A stretch of 7,839 nucleotides of DNA from MGR-bin208 sp043779285 (GTDB taxonomy: Bacteria > Bacteroidota > Bacteroidia > Chitinophagales > Chitinophagaceae), in contig JAYWEL010000215.1 of assembly GCA_043779285.1 (NCBI GenBank), positions 1 through 7,839 of the forward strand, written 5' to 3'. Positions 1 through 7,279 of the stretch are shown piece after piece. Every line of letters begins with the position of its first letter. Within the stretch, counting starts at the first letter, position 1. The notes under the pieces were generated by a model. The model saw nothing but the letters and a program-made list of their open reading frames with translations, made no database searches and was not told the DNA's origin. A program made the position numbers and the translations under genes.

Positions 1-92
1 ATCTTAAAATGGAATACAGCATGCTGATACTATTTGTATTCTTGATTTTAGTTGTTGAGTTTTTTAAACGACATAAACCAACAATCTCCTAA
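1..92 (+). CDS. C-terminal end of an integral membrane protein (5' end outside window)
   Basis: The frame starting at base 3 is open from the window edge to a TAA at 90-92. It encodes about 29 residues: a hydrophobic helix (MLILFVFLILVVEFF) followed by a basic tail (KRHKPTIS). A final transmembrane helix with a short positively charged cytoplasmic end fits the last segment of a polytopic membrane protein. The C-termini of Bacteroidota MBOAT-type acyltransferases look similar, but 29 residues cannot establish a family. The ATG codons at 9 and 21 could also start a tiny single-helix protein, which I consider less likely. There is no good GC-rich terminator after the stop, only the A/T stem at 94-106. 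Confidence 0.45.
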   Translation, partial: LKMEYSMLILFVFLILVVEFFKRHKPTIS

Positions 93-152
93 AAAGAAAA
101 TTTCTTATTTTTTATTTTATATTCCTAAATTATTTGATATTTTGGAGTCAAA

Positions 153-1208
153 TTGTTTAGCATAAAAAAGAATCTACTCACTTTTTCTTGTATATTTTTT
201 GCATGTACCATATTGGCTCAAAACACTCAAACTTGGTATAAAGTTTTTACCGGAAAATCAGGCACACTAAATACGACACTACACTTACATAAGGCCGGGA
301 AAATTATAGTGGCTATGTATGGCTCGGCCAAATACAGACAGCATCCAGCTTAGTGGTAGCAGTGGGCCCATCTCCCTTGTATTGACAGGCATATTAACGG
401 CAAATAATTTTACCGGAAAAAGGCAATATATAAAAGAAGGCAGTTCAACCAAAGAAGCAGGGTTTCAATTACAGGAGAATAAAGAAAAAACATTTTCGTC
501 TTTTACTTATTTTTCTTCAGCAGCAAAAGATTCGATTCCGCCTCAATACAAGAACCAATCAAGATTCGACTATTTTTTTTCTTCTGTTTGGCCAACCGGA
601 ACAATGCCATTAGATGAATTGCACAAAAAATTTATCCGTTTATCGCTGGGCATGAAAACAGCTATAATTGAACCTGGCAAATTTATATCAGACGGAAAAA
701 ATAAATAGTTGAAAGAATGGAAAGCGGACTATATAAAAATTGGTCCCACAGAAACTGCAGAATTAGGCATGTCTTTATTGTATAGGCAGGAAAATAAAAT
801 AATGGTCATGCTTGAAAACGAAAAACTGATCAGCCTGGCAAACTATTTTTTGTGGAAGCTGGAGGACAAATGCATGGAGAGTTGAGCACAACTGTTGCAA
901 CATTCAATAAGCAAACCGGCAAACAACTATTTCTAAAAGATGTTATCAATCTACAAGGAATTATCCTACTGCCCGCTATTTTAGATAAAGTAGCCCGAAT
1001 AGTATATGGCGTAAAAAACACTAAGCCATTAGATGAAAATGGATTTACCGTAAAGAAGATTATGCCCACCGAAAATATTTATGTAACCGGTATTGGTATT
1101 TGTTTCGTTTATGCACCTTATCAAATAAAAAGTTTTGCAGATGGTGAAATAAATCTGGTGGTTCCATTTACTGCACTAACTAATTATTTGATGCCGGGGA
1201 TAAAATAA
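153..1208 (+). pseudogene. Broken gene for a secreted DUF3298-domain protein
   Basis: Three consecutive reading frames join into one protein of about 350 residues. It opens at a TTG (153) preceded by GGAG, with a signal peptide ending ...ACTILAQ. Frame one ends at a TAG at 351-353, while the homologous-looking sequence continues one base out of frame from about 310-350 (RPNTDSIQLSGSSG onward). That frame meets a TAG at 706-708 but stays open beyond it (LKEWKADYIKIGPTE). Near 845-851 the frame shifts again inside a run of six T; one more T would restore NYFFVEAGGQMHGE. The C-terminal part (852-1208) carries DUF3298/RsiV-type marks: a Y/F-rich stretch and GGxxHG, then TGKQLFLKDVI, a GIGICFVYAPYQI segment, and an FADGEINLVVPF strand just before the end. 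Known family members are exported proteins of unclear function, some with anti-sigma or lysozyme-binding relatives. Three independent lesions argue for a real pseudogene; the T-run lesion alone could be a sequencing error. Confidence 0.8.
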
Positions 1209-1322
1209 TTACCAAGCTTTTACTATCGGTATAGATTACAACCAATAAACTATTTATTGTATCTTTTAACTGAGCCATTAGCTCTAAAAATAACTTGCAA
1301 GAAGAAAAATTGAATTCATAAA

Positions 1323-2921
1323 ATGCCAAGATTATACGCCATGTTGATTATTGTATTTATTTTCCTGTTCAATGCTTACTGTTCCAATCAGAACAGCAAC
1401 ATGAAGCCCGATGTAGAAGATCCTGGCATCACAGAAATGACGGCTATTACAAACCAAGTAATTGATAGCACCTATTTAGAAAACTTTATTGTACAATATA
1501 TAAAAGATCCTAATTCGGCACAATTGCTCCGAAATTTTTATATCCGCCGGAATTATCAATTTGCCTGGTTTAATGAGGAAGGTCTTGCTGAACAAACACT
1601 TTTATTCTGGAATCTGAGAAATCATTATTTGCAATTTTATAAAGACAGCTCACTTTTATATAAAGAGCTGGATGATCAAATAAACGTATTGATCAATAGA
1701 GATATTCAATCAATCAATCTATTAAACGATAAAAGAAAAACGGAAATTCAGCTGACTCAGAATTTCTTTCTTTATGCAAAGCTTGTATATTCGGGGAGAA
1801 TAGAACCAGAAGAATTGAGCTGGTTTATTCCCCGAAAAAAAATAGATGTCATTGCATTATTAGATTCCCTCATCGGTACAAAAGGAAACAACCAAAAAAA
1901 ATGGGAACCCATCAATGAACAATATTCTTTACTAAACAACTATTTGATAAAGTACGCTGAAATTGAAAAAAAAGGGGGTTGGGGAATATTGGATAAAAAA
2001 AAGATTTACAAAAAAGGGAACCAGGATTCCAGTATCCTGGATTTTAAAAAACAACTTTTTATGCTGGATTATTTAAACAATATCGATAGCAACATTGCTT
2101 ATGACAAAGCCATGGAATCGGCAGTAAAACTTGCACAACATAGTTTTGGATTTACAGAAAATGGCATAATAAATACTGCCCTGATTGAGGCTTTAAACAT
2201 TCCGGTTAAAGATCGTATTGAACAGATACTGATCAACATGGAACGGATACGTTGGTTACCAGACATAACGGACAAAATTATTTTGGTTGCAAATATTCCA
2301 GAGTTCAGGTTGCATATAATCGAAAACAAAAAAGAAATTAGTAATATGAATATTGTAGTTGGAAAATCAGCCACCAGCACAACCATCTTTACAGATATGC
2401 TAACGTTTATTGTATTTAGCCCATATTGGAATGTACCTGAGTCCATCACGGTAACTGAAATATTACCCGGCATGAAAAAAAACATCCATTATTTATCTTC
2501 AAAGAATATGGAAATTACCGGTTACAGTAACGGGATACCCATCATCAGGCAAAAACCAGGTGGAAGTAATTCTTTAGGTCATGTTAAGTTTTTATTCCCC
2601 AATAGTTTTAATATTTATTTTCATGACACTCCTTCCAAAAGTCTTTTTAAAAAAGAAAAAAGAGCTTTTAGTCATGGCTGTATCCGGCTGGAGAAACCAT
2701 TTGAATTTGCCCAATATCTTTTACGAAATGATACTGCATGGACATCCGAAAAAATAAAAATAGCTATGAATAGTAATAAAGAAAAATGGGTTGCACTTAA
2801 AACCCCAATCCCCGTTGTTATCACCTATTTTACTTGCTGGGTCGATCATTATGGAATGCTCAATTTCCGGGATGACATCTATGGACATGATGCTAAAATG
2901 AAAGATCGGTTATTTCAATAA
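1323..2921 (+). CDS. L,D-transpeptidase, YcbB/LdtD type
   Basis: A 532-residue exported enzyme expected to form 3-3 (L,D) crosslinks between peptidoglycan stem peptides in the periplasm. Domain order matches the YcbB family. Residues 8-19 form a signal anchor. The scaffold domain lies at about 55-220, with the R70...W82 segment, GRIEP at 158-162 and a GGW at 218-220. A degenerate peptidoglycan-binding repeat is at about 265-293 (AQHSFGFTENG...ALNIP), followed by the linker MERIRWLP (306-313). The catalytic YkuD domain spans about 318-490, with SPYWNVPESI (366-375), His434 in FHDTP and the nucleophile motif SHGCIRL with Cys453 and Arg455. Length is normal for the family, so the gene looks intact. 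Cys20 sits where a lipoprotein cysteine would be, but NAYC is a poor lipobox, so anchoring is uncertain. The leader before the ATG is A-rich with no Shine-Dalgarno; Met7 (1341) is an alternative start. It lies 114 bp after the pseudogene and probably has its own promoter. Confidence 0.95.
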   Translation: MPRLYAMLIIVFIFLFNAYCSNQNSNMKPDVEDPGITEMTAITNQVIDSTYLENFIVQYIKDPNSAQLLRNFYIRRNYQFAWFNEEGLAEQTLLFWNLRNHYLQFYKDSSLLYKELDDQINVLINRDIQSINLLNDKRKTEIQLTQNFFLYAKLVYSGRIEPEELSWFIPRKKIDVIALLDSLIGTKGNNQKKWEPINEQYSLLNNYLIKYAEIEKKGGWGILDKKKIYKKGNQDSSILDFKKQLFMLDYLNNIDSNIAYDKAMESAVKLAQHSFGFTENGIINTALIEALNIPVKDRIEQILINMERIRWLPDITDKIILVANIPEFRLHIIENKKEISNMNIVVGKSATSTTIFTDMLTFIVFSPYWNVPESITVTEILPGMKKNIHYLSSKNMEITGYSNGIPIIRQKPGGSNSLGHVKFLFPNSFNIYFHDTPSKSLFKKEKRAFSHGCIRLEKPFEFAQYLLRNDTAWTSEKIKIAMNSNKEKWVALKTPIPVVITYFTCWVDHYGMLNFRDDIYGHDAKMKDRLFQ

Positions 2922-3013
2922 TTTGACTTATTTGAAAGTTAAAAAAATCAAACTCTTTTTACCAATTCCAATAATTATATACAGGTGTATTTTCTGTTTT
3001 TTATGTACGCATA

Positions 3014-3544
3014 TTAGTGTTTATGACTACCCCATTCTATTTCAATACAAACTCCAGCCATTAAAAACTGTTGATTTAATTGCCCCCAGGTATAACTGTA
3101 TTCAACAAAAGGGGAACATTTTGCATTTTCCAAAGCTATACCTGCACCCGAATTGAAGGACCAAAATTGTTTTGACTGTCTTTTACCCGTTTCCAGATTT
3201 TTCTCATTATCAGAATTATGACATATGCCAGTAATTGGATAAAATATTATGTGTTTAAAGACATGAAAATTATAATGGGCATTCAGGTCAACATCCGTTG
3301 CAGAATGTTGTAAATCTTCTTCATCAACAACTCTGTGTATCGGAAAGAACCGATTCACTTCCAAACCACCGGAGAGATGTTTGGTTACATGATAATAACT
3401 ACTTACACTTAAACCTGTATGTGATGTATGAATATTTCGGATAGAAGCCAGATCAATACTTAATTTATTCTGGGAAAAACTTCTCAATGATAAAAGCAGC
3501 AAACTGATGCCGCCTATACTGATTATTCGGATGATTGATTTCAT
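3014..3544 (-). CDS. Small outer-membrane beta-barrel (porin-like) protein
   Basis: A 176-residue protein with a clear signal peptide: basic MKSIIR, a hydrophobic core, and likely cleavage after SFS24 before Gln25. The mature part alternates short amphipathic strands and turns, for example SGGLEVNRFFP (58-68), DVDLNAHYNFHVF (84-96), IIFYPITGI (99-107), FNSGAGIALE (130-139) and CSPFVEYSYTWGQLN (143-157), ending with a strand before Trp171. This is the pattern of small Bacteroidota outer-membrane barrel proteins. The ligand or role cannot be read from the sequence. Cysteines at 108, 143 and 166 are unusual for such a barrel, at sites where an aromatic or small residue would be expected. The gene converges on the transpeptidase gene with 92 bp between the stops. 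The start is the only ATG giving a complete signal peptide. Confidence 0.75.
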   Translation of the reverse strand: MKSIIRIISIGGISLLLLSLRSFSQNKLSIDLASIRNIHTSHTGLSVSSYYHVTKHLSGGLEVNRFFPIHRVVDEEDLQHSATDVDLNAHYNFHVFKHIIFYPITGICHNSDNEKNLETGKRQSKQFWSFNSGAGIALENAKCSPFVEYSYTWGQLNQQFLMAGVCIEIEWGSHKH

Positions 3545-3554
3545 TTTACAAAGG

Positions 3555-3568
3555 AAGAATTGATTCTT
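3555..3568. repeat. 14-bp palindrome just upstream of the barrel-protein gene
   Basis: AAGAAT and ATTCTT form a perfect 6-bp inverted repeat around a TG centre, 10 bp before the ATG of the minus-strand barrel gene. At this distance it would lie in the 5' leader of the mRNA or overlap the translation initiation region. It could be an operator half-site pair or chance in A/T-rich DNA; nothing in the sequence decides between them. Confidence 0.2.
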
Positions 3569-3702
3569 GCTGTTGAAAATGATTTTTGCTTAATGCATAC
3601 GTGACTTTTATCATGTTTTAAACAAAATAGAAATAGGATATTAGGCTTCGCACCTGATACAGATAACTTTTCAATCCAATTTCAAAAACAATCATCCTTT
3701 TT

Positions 3703-4110
3703 CTAATCACTGTCTTCCAGATGAAAATGCTGATGATGCGCACCTGCAGCTATATGCAATACAAAACCAACTATGGCTGTGTCTTTCAAGATACTTATCA
3801 ATGCAATTTTTTTCATATCAAATGAACCGGCATTAAGATAGTTAGGCAAATGGATTGTCAGGATAAAAAGAATCAACAGGATCGCAAACACATAACCTGT
3901 AAATTTTACATACTGATTGGTTAAAAACGATAATCCTACAAGAATAAAAGCTGCTCCTACTATATAGGCCCAGGTTATTCCACCAATTAATGAATTGGGA
4001 ACATACAGCATCAGATCTCTTGGATTTGTAAAATGAAAATACCCAAAAAGTATAAGCACTATCGCCAACAAATAAATAGCTATACGGGATATGACATGGT
4101 ATTGTTTCAT
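3703..4110 (-). CDS. DoxX-like four-helix membrane protein
   Basis: A 135-residue integral inner-membrane protein when started at the ATG at 4108-4110 (MKQYHVISRIAIYLLAI). Four hydrophobic segments are visible at about 6-25, 43-62, 70-88 and 102-122. The first is followed by the FGYFHFTNP stretch typical of DoxX relatives. The GITWAYIVGAAFILVGLS helix (44-61) and the hydrophobic third helix ending in IHLPNYL also fit the DoxX/DoxD-like group. Members of this group are often linked to redox or quinone processes, but most, including this one, have no known activity. The tail AHHQHFHLEDSD holds four histidines at 125, 126, 128 and 130 and could bind metal. The frame stays open upstream to an ATG at 4236, but those 42 extra residues are polar and unlike the family, so the internal start is preferred; an ATG at 4134 is also possible. 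It follows the GHL10 gene after 136 bp. Confidence 0.75.
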   Translation of the reverse strand: MKQYHVISRIAIYLLAIVLILFGYFHFTNPRDLMLYVPNSLIGGITWAYIVGAAFILVGLSFLTNQYVKFTGYVFAILLILFILTIHLPNYLNAGSFDMKKIALISILKDTAIVGFVLHIAAGAHHQHFHLEDSD

Positions 4111-4246
4111 CGTAAAATTTTTTAAAGTTAGCATTATTAAACCGGTAAAAACATGATTTTCATTAGTCTTAATGTGATGTTTGTCATTCAAGCTTAATGC
4201 CGATGAATTTGAGAGTACATCGCCCAATAAATTCATCTCAAAAAAA

Positions 4247-5761
4247 CTAATTTACATGTACTTCTTTCTTATCACTTTCATTCCCCATTCGGTCTACTGC
4301 CGTTACAATAATCTTGTTCAATTTTTGCATAGAAGCCCCAGTACCGGTTGTTCGATTTATTTCAATTGATCGGTCATGTTGATTTAGAATCTGATAATTC
4401 CATCTATTCCCATATTGATAATAAACCACCCATCGAAAAACATCTGTTTCTTCGGGTTGTGTCCATTTAATTACTAGACCATCTTTTTGTACAGTTGTTG
4501 AAACGATTGGTGTTGCAGGTGACTTGTTATCCAACCATGGACTTGGAGGTACAAGGGCTTGCTTTTTATATACACCCTTTAATAACGTATCGGCGAGTTT
4601 TATGTTTTTGGTAAGTGACGAAATACTCCAATGCACTACGCCATTGCTTTGTGGCAGCATGCCTCGAGAGATCATAATTTCGTTAATGATTTCATCTGTA
4701 TTCTTATCCGTCGTATCACGTCCAACACTGATACCCGGCCAAAGATGACGGTTCATTTTATTTTCTCCGTTCCACCATCCCAACAATACCGGATAACTTT
4801 GTGCATAACGGTTTACCGGCCAGTATAATTGGGGAGAAAAATAATCAACCCAACCTTTGTTCAACCAAAGACGGGCATCGGCATAAAGCTGATTATACTG
4901 ATCGAATCCTTCAATCGATTCGGGAAAACCCGGACGCCAGATTCCAAAAGGGCTTAAGCCAAATTTCACTTCCGGTTTTTTAGCTTTTATATTTTTATAT
5001 AATCTTTCTATCAATTGATTTACTGCATCCCGGCGCCAATCTGCCTTCAGTAACTTACCGCCGCTTTTTTGATAAGCGGCCCAGCTTACGGAATCCGGGA
5101 AATCGGCAGTTCCGTTATAGGATGGATAAGGATAAAAATAATCATCCAGGTGAATGGCATCAATATCATAACGGTTAACGATATCCATAACTACATCATT
5201 CGTAATATCCTGAACTTCCTTTTGGGCCGGATCCATCCACCAATAACCCTCCTGCAGTTTCATCACCAAGTCCGGACGTTTTTTAACAATAGACTGTTCA
5301 CTGATATCTTTTGAATCTTTATGATGTGCCCTGTATGGATTAAGCCATACATGTAATTCCATTCCACGGTCATGGGCTTCTTTTACCCAGAATTCCAGCG
5401 GGTCGTAATATGGATCTGGAGCTTTTCCCTGCTTACCTGTTAGAAAATAGGACCATGGCTCCAACTCACTTTTATACAGGGCATCTGCCTGTGGCCGAAT
5501 TTGTAGGATTGCTGCATTGAAATGATGTTTTTGCAAAAAATCAAGCAATACAATGGCTTCCTGTTTTTGATTTTCTGTAGAAAGCCCGGGTTTACTGGGC
5601 CAGTTAATATTTGCTACCGATGCTATCCATGCAGCACGAAATTCCTGCATAACCTTTGGAAAAGAATCACTTGTTTCTACAGATAGCTTCTTTGTACCGA
5701 CACAGGATTGCATTGCAACAAAGCAAAATAATATGATAACATATAAAAATCTATTATGCAT
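4247..5761 (-). CDS. GHL10/DUF187 glycoside hydrolase lipoprotein with C-terminal fibronectin-like domain
   Basis: A 504-residue secreted protein of the glycosyl-hydrolase-like 10 family (DUF187). E. coli DigH (YddW), which cleaves denuded peptidoglycan glycan strands, belongs to this family; other members may act on other polysaccharides. Residues 4-19 are a hydrophobic signal followed by Cys20 in MQSC, so it is probably a lipoprotein. The (beta/alpha)8 domain runs from about 38 to 395. It begins EFRAAWIASVANINWPS and continues with ILQIRPQADALY, LHVWLNPYRAHH, AIHLDDYFYPYP (Asp206 and Asp207), FGLSPFGIWRP and VDYFSPQLYWP, all core strands of the family. After a proline-rich linker, residues 415-504 resemble a fibronectin type III domain (LVIKWTQPEETD, WVVYYQYG, IIVTAVDRMGNES), probably a spacer or substrate-binding module. 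Length and domain order are normal for Bacteroidota members. The substrate is unproven here, and no SusC/SusD pair is nearby to suggest a dietary polysaccharide. Confidence 0.93.
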   Translation of the reverse strand: MHNRFLYVIILFCFVAMQSCVGTKKLSVETSDSFPKVMQEFRAAWIASVANINWPSKPGLSTENQKQEAIVLLDFLQKHHFNAAILQIRPQADALYKSELEPWSYFLTGKQGKAPDPYYDPLEFWVKEAHDRGMELHVWLNPYRAHHKDSKDISEQSIVKKRPDLVMKLQEGYWWMDPAQKEVQDITNDVVMDIVNRYDIDAIHLDDYFYPYPSYNGTADFPDSVSWAAYQKSGGKLLKADWRRDAVNQLIERLYKNIKAKKPEVKFGLSPFGIWRPGFPESIEGFDQYNQLYADARLWLNKGWVDYFSPQLYWPVNRYAQSYPVLLGWWNGENKMNRHLWPGISVGRDTTDKNTDEIINEIMISRGMLPQSNGVVHWSISSLTKNIKLADTLLKGVYKKQALVPPSPWLDNKSPATPIVSTTVQKDGLVIKWTQPEETDVFRWVVYYQYGNRWNYQILNQHDRSIEINRTTGTGASMQKLNKIIVTAVDRMGNESDKKEVHVN

Positions 5762-6163
5762 AAAAGTTTGAATTTATAAATACACAGTAATTGATTTTAA
5801 AGATAGCATAAAATGCAAATCGCACATTTTATTTTGATATAAGGGCTTTATAACAAAAAAAAAATCAATTATTTAAATAGTGGATAAAAGACCAGAAACA
5901 GGTCCATTTTATTTATTGTTTTTCTTAAAAAACATTTTCTTCAACTAAGCATTATTATCCAGCCCTGCTCTGAGCAGTTTTAGAAATAAATTCCGGATGA
6001 CACCAGTTTCAATTTTATATTGGAAACACCGATGATAATTCTAATATTGACCACCAGTCTCGGAACAGCATTAGTGTTAATGATGGAAATTTTGCCCAGG
6101 GTTTTAAACTAATCGAAGCCTGATGCTGAAAAAATAAATCTAACCCAATCTTGAAAAATAAAA
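5762..6163. other. Intergenic region with a possible coding relic
   Basis: This gap of about 400 bp contains no intact gene. Its left part is A/T-rich and must hold the promoter of the minus-strand GHL10 gene, but I could not place a convincing Bacteroidota promoter (TTTG and TAnnTTTG at the right spacing). A 13-nt odd palindrome, CTGCTC-T-GAGCAG, lies at 5965-5977. To its right the composition becomes less A/T-rich, and a plus-strand frame looks like protein up to a TGA at 6121-6123 (separate entry). Confidence 0.5.
5998..6123 (+). other. Possible remnant of the 3' end of a lost gene
   Basis: From the TGA at 5998-6000 to the TGA at 6121-6123 there are 40 open codons whose translation has a natural composition (FYIGNTDDNSNID, then SISVNDGNFAQGFKLIEA). 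There is no start codon. Just upstream, the neighbouring frame reads PDDTSFNF (5993-6016), which joins smoothly to YIGNTDD if one base is lost or gained. This is what a decayed gene end would look like. I do not recognise the family, and chance cannot be excluded at this length. Confidence 0.25.
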
Positions 6164-6196
6164 AAAGGGACTGTCTCTTTTTGAGACAGCCCCTTT
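6164..6196 (-). terminator. Rho-independent terminator of the unknown secreted-protein gene
   Basis: Two 14-base arms (6164-6177 and 6183-6196) pair at 13 positions around a five-base loop. The core is GGGGCTGTCTC against GAGACAGTCCC when read on the minus strand, with one A/C mismatch. On the minus strand the stem is followed directly by a T-rich tail (6163 leftwards, through 6151). It starts 18 bases after the stop codon of the gene at 6215-6988, the expected place for its terminator. The plus-strand side has only a short T run, so it should act mainly in the minus direction. Confidence 0.88.
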
Positions 6197-6214
6197 GTAT
6201 TTTAAGTCATTCAA

Positions 6215-6988
6215 TTATTGTGAACCAAGGTCCTTTCTTAATTCCATAATATACTGTTCTGATTTTACAACTGCCCCATCTAGAAGTTTTACCCGATCAT
6301 CCCAAGCTGTGCCGCCATATATTTTAGTGTATTCGTCTCTGAAATTTGGGCTACCAGTTGCTGGCATAGCAAAATAATTAGTCTCCAAAGTTTTAAACCC
6401 ATCTTTCAAATTACGGATGGAAACGGTTACCTGATCAGAGCCATCCCATAATTGTTCAAAAAACGAATAGCTCAGATTTGCAAAAAAACTTCCAGAAAGT
6501 TTCTTATAAACATTGATCGCTCTTGACAGTTCCCTTCTGTAATCACCCACGTTTAAACCTTGTTTCAGGTGGTTGACCGTTACTACAAACTTTTCTGCCT
6601 CTACTTCCGGTCTAAAGCTCAACGTATCTATAAAACGGTACGTGCCATTTCGGGTATCTTCCAGTAATGGGAAAAAGGTTTTGTCCAAATCAAGACTATG
6701 CACTGTGGCATCTGCTCTTTCTTTATCCATATCTGCAAAAGATCTGCCGCTGTTTACCAGGTGATAATAACCGGCGTATTCGCCGCTTAATATTTCATAA
6801 ACTGCAATTTTTTCATCGGCTTTGTGAAATTTGGCAGTATGTACTTTATACGCAGTTTCAAATGCCATCTTCTGTCCAAGTTTTGGTTTTACGGTATTGA
6901 CGGTGGACATTACGTTTGCCGGCGACGTTGTTTGAGAATAAGCTGCCAGGCTAGTAACCATCAGCAGCAATACAAGAATTCGTTTCAT
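6215..6988 (-). CDS. Secreted protein of unknown function
   Basis: A 257-residue protein with a textbook signal peptide: MKR, a hydrophobic core to residue 16, and predicted cleavage at YS18|Q19. I do not recognise a named domain. The mature part has no further membrane helix and is rich in charged residues. It has alternating helical and strand-like stretches: GQKMAFETAYKVHTAKFH, then an acidic/basic segment with YEILSGEYAGYYHLVN, FFPLLEDTRNGTYRFIDTL, VEAEKFVVTVNHLKQG, and a C-terminal helix ending ELRKDLGSQ. It looks soluble, with no lipobox and no sorting domain at the C-terminus, so a periplasmic or released protein is likely. Codon use and length look intact. It is the only minus-strand gene here with a clear terminator right after it, and at least 447 bp precede it, so it is probably a single-gene transcription unit. 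Confidence 0.85.
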   Translation of the reverse strand: MKRILVLLLMVTSLAAYSQTTSPANVMSTVNTVKPKLGQKMAFETAYKVHTAKFHKADEKIAVYEILSGEYAGYYHLVNSGRSFADMDKERADATVHSLDLDKTFFPLLEDTRNGTYRFIDTLSFRPEVEAEKFVVTVNHLKQGLNVGDYRRELSRAINVYKKLSGSFFANLSYSFFEQLWDGSDQVTVSIRNLKDGFKTLETNYFAMPATGSPNFRDEYTKIYGGTAWDDRVKLLDGAVVKSEQYIMELRKDLGSQ

Positions 6989-7217
6989 GTGTGTTTATGT
7001 TTAGGTTAAAAATAAAATACAACCTTAAATAGAACAGATTTAAAAGGGTATACGGAAAACTAAACACTAAATCGAGGGGGCATTACCGGTAAGTAATAAA
7101 AGGGACGGAAATTATAGAATTGAAAGCTACTGAATTCTTTAATAGTAAACGAACATTTTTTAAAAAAATATTATGGTTCAATTATGCCCTTTAATCATCT
7201 TTTTTAAAAATTCATTC

Positions 7218-7233
7218 CGAATAAGGGTATTCG
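7218..7233. repeat. Short perfect hairpin
   Basis: Six-base arms CGAATA and TATTCG flank an AGGG loop. No T run follows on either strand that would make it a convincing terminator. It may be a regulator site or a chance palindrome in intergenic DNA. Confidence 0.2.
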
Positions 7234-7279
7234 TTAAATAATACTTGAAGATTTGAAACCTTGAATTTGAAATATAAAA

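Noticed and set aside
94..106. AAGAAA-A-TTTCTT palindrome followed by a T-rich run, considered as a terminator of the first gene
   Set aside because: The stem has almost no G/C pairs and would be too unstable. A/T-rich palindromes are common by chance here.
830..1069. Minus-strand 79-codon frame
   Set aside because: It is the antisense of the DUF3298 pseudogene, whose plus-strand translation is clearly the real one.
1209..1322. Promoter for the transpeptidase gene (TATCTTTT near 1260, considered as a -7 box)
   Set aside because: No TTTG box at a suitable upstream distance, and the last base of the -7 box does not match, so it is not better than background.
2099..2485. Minus-strand 128-codon frame inside the transpeptidase gene
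   Set aside because: It is antisense to the conserved region between the peptidoglycan-binding repeat and the catalytic domain. Its translation is hydrophobic and unremarkable.
2923..3156. Plus-strand 77-codon frame directly after the transpeptidase gene
   Set aside because: It overlaps the minus-strand barrel protein, which has a signal peptide and strand pattern. The plus-strand translation shows no recognisable domain.
4524..5314. Several plus-strand frames of 60 to 81 codons within the GHL10 gene
   Set aside because: They are shadows of a long, well-conserved minus-strand gene and show no protein-like motifs.
5800..5850. Promoter for the GHL10 gene (TATCTTTA and TTTG on the minus strand)
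   Set aside because: The two boxes are only about 10 bases apart, too close for the Bacteroidota sigma factor spacing.
6573..7009. Plus-strand frames of 61 to 77 codons opposite the unknown secreted protein
   Set aside because: The minus strand has a signal peptide, a full-length open frame and a terminator; the plus frames have none of these.
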